Positions 50,454-52,411 of a DNA stretch of 52,411 nt are shown in pieces. Positions within the stretch are counted from its first letter, which is position 1; each line of letters opens with the position of its first letter. The stretch lies in contig CAITYF010000032.1 in assembly GCA_903896545.1 (NCBI GenBank), positions 1 to 52,411 on the forward strand, read 5' to 3'. Below the pieces are notes generated by a model. It saw only the letters and a list, made by a program, of their open reading frames with translations, was not told where the DNA came from and ran no database searches. Both the position numbers and the translations under genes were made by a program. Origin of the DNA: an uncultured Myxococcales bacterium (GTDB lineage: Bacteria; Myxococcota_A; UBA9042).

Positions 50454-52307
50454 ATGACGCCGCTTCTCCAGCCTCCTTCCCGACCGCGCAACGAGCCTCT
50501 GCTGCTCGTGCTCGCCGTGCTGTTGACGCTCCTTGGTGTGGCGCCGATCTGGCTCTGTGATCTGCTGCCACTGGTTGACATGGCGGCGCATTTGCACCTG
50601 ATGACGGTGATGCATGACATGGCGCGGTCGCCGTTGATTCAGCATCATTATCAGGAGGTTCACGCGCTCGTTCCGTATCTGACTTACTATAAGGCGGTCG
50701 ACTGGCTCGCGTACCTGATGACGGTCGAGCAGGCCAATCGCGTTGTGCTGACCCTGACGGTTGCAGCGATGCCGTGGTCCGCCTACGTCTACCTGCGGAC
50801 GGTCGGGCACAGTCCCTGGTTGATGCTCGGCGTGCTGCCGTGGCTGCTGCATTGCGACTTCTTCATGGGATTTTTCAGCTATCTGCTGTCGATCCCAGTC
50901 TTCATCTTGATCCTCGCGGCGCACGTCCGTTGGCTCCAGGCGCCGACGCGTGGGCGTGGTTTGCTGCTCGCTGGGCTCCTTGGTCTACTGGCGTTGACGC
51001 ACTACCTCCTTTGGGCCGTCGCGCTCGTGCTCCTGCCGACGATCGCGCTGGCGTTTGGCAGTCGCCAAGGTTGGCGGCGCGCGCTCTGGTGGCCGCTGCG
51101 CGACGCGTTGATGCTGTTGCCGTCTTTGGCGCTGCTCTTGCCGTGGTTTCTGCGCTATTTCGTCTTTGCGGAAGGCGTGAAGACGTCGGACGCCGCCATC
51201 CACCGCGAGGGCGGGACGTTCCTACAGCGGTTGCACAACGTCTATCTCGGTGAGCACATCGGTCCGCTTGCCAACTTGCGGCAGATTCCCGATGTCATGT
51301 TTGACGCCGTCTACCGCACGGACGCGGCGATGTCCCTGCGCGAGCGTCCAGGCGAACTCGTGACCGTGCTCTGGCTGGTTGCGCTGATTTTGTGGCTGGT
51401 CGGCAGCGCACGTACGCCGAAGCGCTCGCAAAGTGCCGACGTTCCAAAGCAAAACGGCGTGTCCGGCAGCGCCTACGCCGCCTGGGCGGTCGCGATTCTG
51501 GTGCTTGAATACTTTCTGATGCCGCGCAACCTCACGCGGCCGATTGCGCTCTACGGCGTGAACTTCCGATTGGTCGAAGTCGCGATGGTGCTGACCATTT
51601 GCGCGTTGCCGTTGGACCCGCGGCGGCCGCCGTTGACCGTCCGATGGCGCGTCTGGATCGGCGTCGCGTTCATGCTGGCGTGCGCGATCCTCCTGCCAAT
51701 CGCGACGCTGCGTGAGTTTCGCGACGACCGCAAGCTCATGGGCGAAATCCGCGAGGCGTATGATCACATTCCGCCGGGCAAGCGCGTCTTGACGCTGCGT
51801 GGTCGCCGCCCAAGTCGCTGGTTCCTTTTTAATATTGGCGAGTACTACGCGGTTTTCCGCCACGGCTACGTGCCCTATTCCTTTGCAGACACGAGCTCCA
51901 AGCCGGTCGTCGTCAATCGCAACACTGCGCTACCGGCACCGCCTGCCGTCGACCTGGAGTTCTTCAACTGGCAGCGTCAGGGGCGGTACTACGACTATAT
52001 CGTGCGCTACGATGAGCCGAACTTGGAGCGTCCGTGGGTGCCGGTCATGCCGGAGTTGCCGGTCGTCTGGAAGGGAAAGGGCTGGACGGTGTGGCGCAAT
52101 CCCGTACCGGACATGTGGCCACCGCCTACGGACGCAGAATACGCGGACCGCGCGTGGAATGCGCTGCCACAGGCGATTCACATGGTGATGACAAGCGATA
52201 CCTTGGGGCTGATCGGCTTCACCGGGCGATTTGCCTCGCTGGAACAGGAGCTCCTTGTGGCCGCGACGGACAGGGCCGTCGCAAGCTCGACCCGCCCGCA
52301 GCCCTGA
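50454..52307 (+). CDS. Polytopic membrane protein, GT-C glycosyltransferase-like
   Basis: A 617-residue protein with about ten hydrophobic segments, including RNEPLLLVLAVLLTLLGVAP, WLMLGVLPWLLHCDFF, LLAGLLGLLALTHYLLWAVAL, MLLPSLALLLPWFLRYF and VWIGVAFMLACAILLPIATL. A first periplasmic loop with LLPLVDMAAHLHL resembles the acidic DxxxH loop of GT-C-type transferases, which move sugars from polyprenyl-phosphate donors. The C-terminal ~160 residues are soluble with Trp- and Pro-rich strands. The ATG at 50454 is chosen because earlier frame would run across the divergent radical SAM gene. No clear ribosome site is present. The remaining 104 nt to the window end hold nothing I recognise. Confidence 0.6.
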   Translation: MTPLLQPPSRPRNEPLLLVLAVLLTLLGVAPIWLCDLLPLVDMAAHLHLMTVMHDMARSPLIQHHYQEVHALVPYLTYYKAVDWLAYLMTVEQANRVVLTLTVAAMPWSAYVYLRTVGHSPWLMLGVLPWLLHCDFFMGFFSYLLSIPVFILILAAHVRWLQAPTRGRGLLLAGLLGLLALTHYLLWAVALVLLPTIALAFGSRQGWRRALWWPLRDALMLLPSLALLLPWFLRYFVFAEGVKTSDAAIHREGGTFLQRLHNVYLGEHIGPLANLRQIPDVMFDAVYRTDAAMSLRERPGELVTVLWLVALILWLVGSARTPKRSQSADVPKQNGVSGSAYAAWAVAILVLEYFLMPRNLTRPIALYGVNFRLVEVAMVLTICALPLDPRRPPLTVRWRVWIGVAFMLACAILLPIATLREFRDDRKLMGEIREAYDHIPPGKRVLTLRGRRPSRWFLFNIGEYYAVFRHGYVPYSFADTSSKPVVVNRNTALPAPPAVDLEFFNWQRQGRYYDYIVRYDEPNLERPWVPVMPELPVVWKGKGWTVWRNPVPDMWPPPTDAEYADRAWNALPQAIHMVMTSDTLGLIGFTGRFASLEQELLVAATDRAVASSTRPQP

Positions 52308-52411
52308 CGTCGCCCGTCCCTCCAAACCTTCGCCACGCGTCGACCGCTCTTGACGCACCGGCGAATCCCGAGCGGACGTGACGGGTTGCCGTCCACGCTC
52401 GATGCCGGCTG

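Overview
This 52.4 kb window is high-GC, densely coded chromosomal DNA from a Gram-negative bacterium, most likely of the Myxococcota / Bradymonadota (former deltaproteobacterial) group. The clues are Hanks-type Ser/Thr kinases, many secreted lipoproteins with MopE-type CNGxDDNCDG motifs and TSP3-like repeats, a degenerate HD-GYP protein beside a kinase, an F1Fo ATP synthase cluster with two b-type subunits but no a or c subunit, and sigma-54-type promoters. The assignment is inferred from gene content; there is no rRNA. I see no tRNA, CRISPR array, transposase or phage gene.

Layout. 1-460: hairpin-rich intergenic DNA. 461-7088: a cytochrome c lipoprotein; a coupled signalling operon (HEAT-like helical protein, degenerate HD-GYP protein, Ser/Thr kinase); and a YdcF-like lipoprotein. 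7195-15782: two paralogous giant receptors (Ser/Thr kinase, STAND-like P-loop NTPase, TM segment, FGE/C-type-lectin-like domain) flanking a beta-rich protein of unknown function and a convergent small protein with a caspase-like His...Cys pattern. 15788-20522 (minus): a Cys-rich MopE-type lipoprotein, then a tightly overlapping operon of small lipoprotein, Nudix hydrolase and PI-PLC-like lipoprotein. 20744-27088: ATP synthase b, b, delta, alpha, gamma, beta, epsilon. atpC is set apart from atpD and flanked by two inverted copies of a hairpin-forming repeat. 27413-34921 (minus): lipoprotein/PDZ-like gene, recD2, RNase II-like gene, a RelA/SpoT-synthetase-like gene and lipB, mostly joined by 4-bp stop/start overlaps. 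35024-37714: mutS. 37794-43967 (minus): a large kelch/TSP3/MopE lipoprotein coupled to a sensor-less histidine kinase, then a GH-like lipoprotein. 44359-47436: comM, recA, ssb behind a near-consensus sigma-54 promoter with repeated CTGAGAC heptamers upstream. 47562-52307: a GH-A-type lipoprotein, a radical SAM protein and a polytopic GT-C-like membrane protein.

Best candidates for undescribed biology: (1) the paired kinase-STAND-FGE receptors with a caspase-like gene between them; (2) the sigma-54/CTGAGAC-controlled comM-recA-ssb unit, whose RecA and SSB both lack acidic C-terminal tails; (3) the RelA/SpoT-like protein coupled to lipB; (4) the pseudo-HD-GYP/kinase operon. A recurring TTGAC[C/G] N17-18 nAnnnT promoter type precedes about ten transcription units and supports many of the start sites chosen here. 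All boundaries and functions come from reading the sequence and recalling family motifs; no database search was run.
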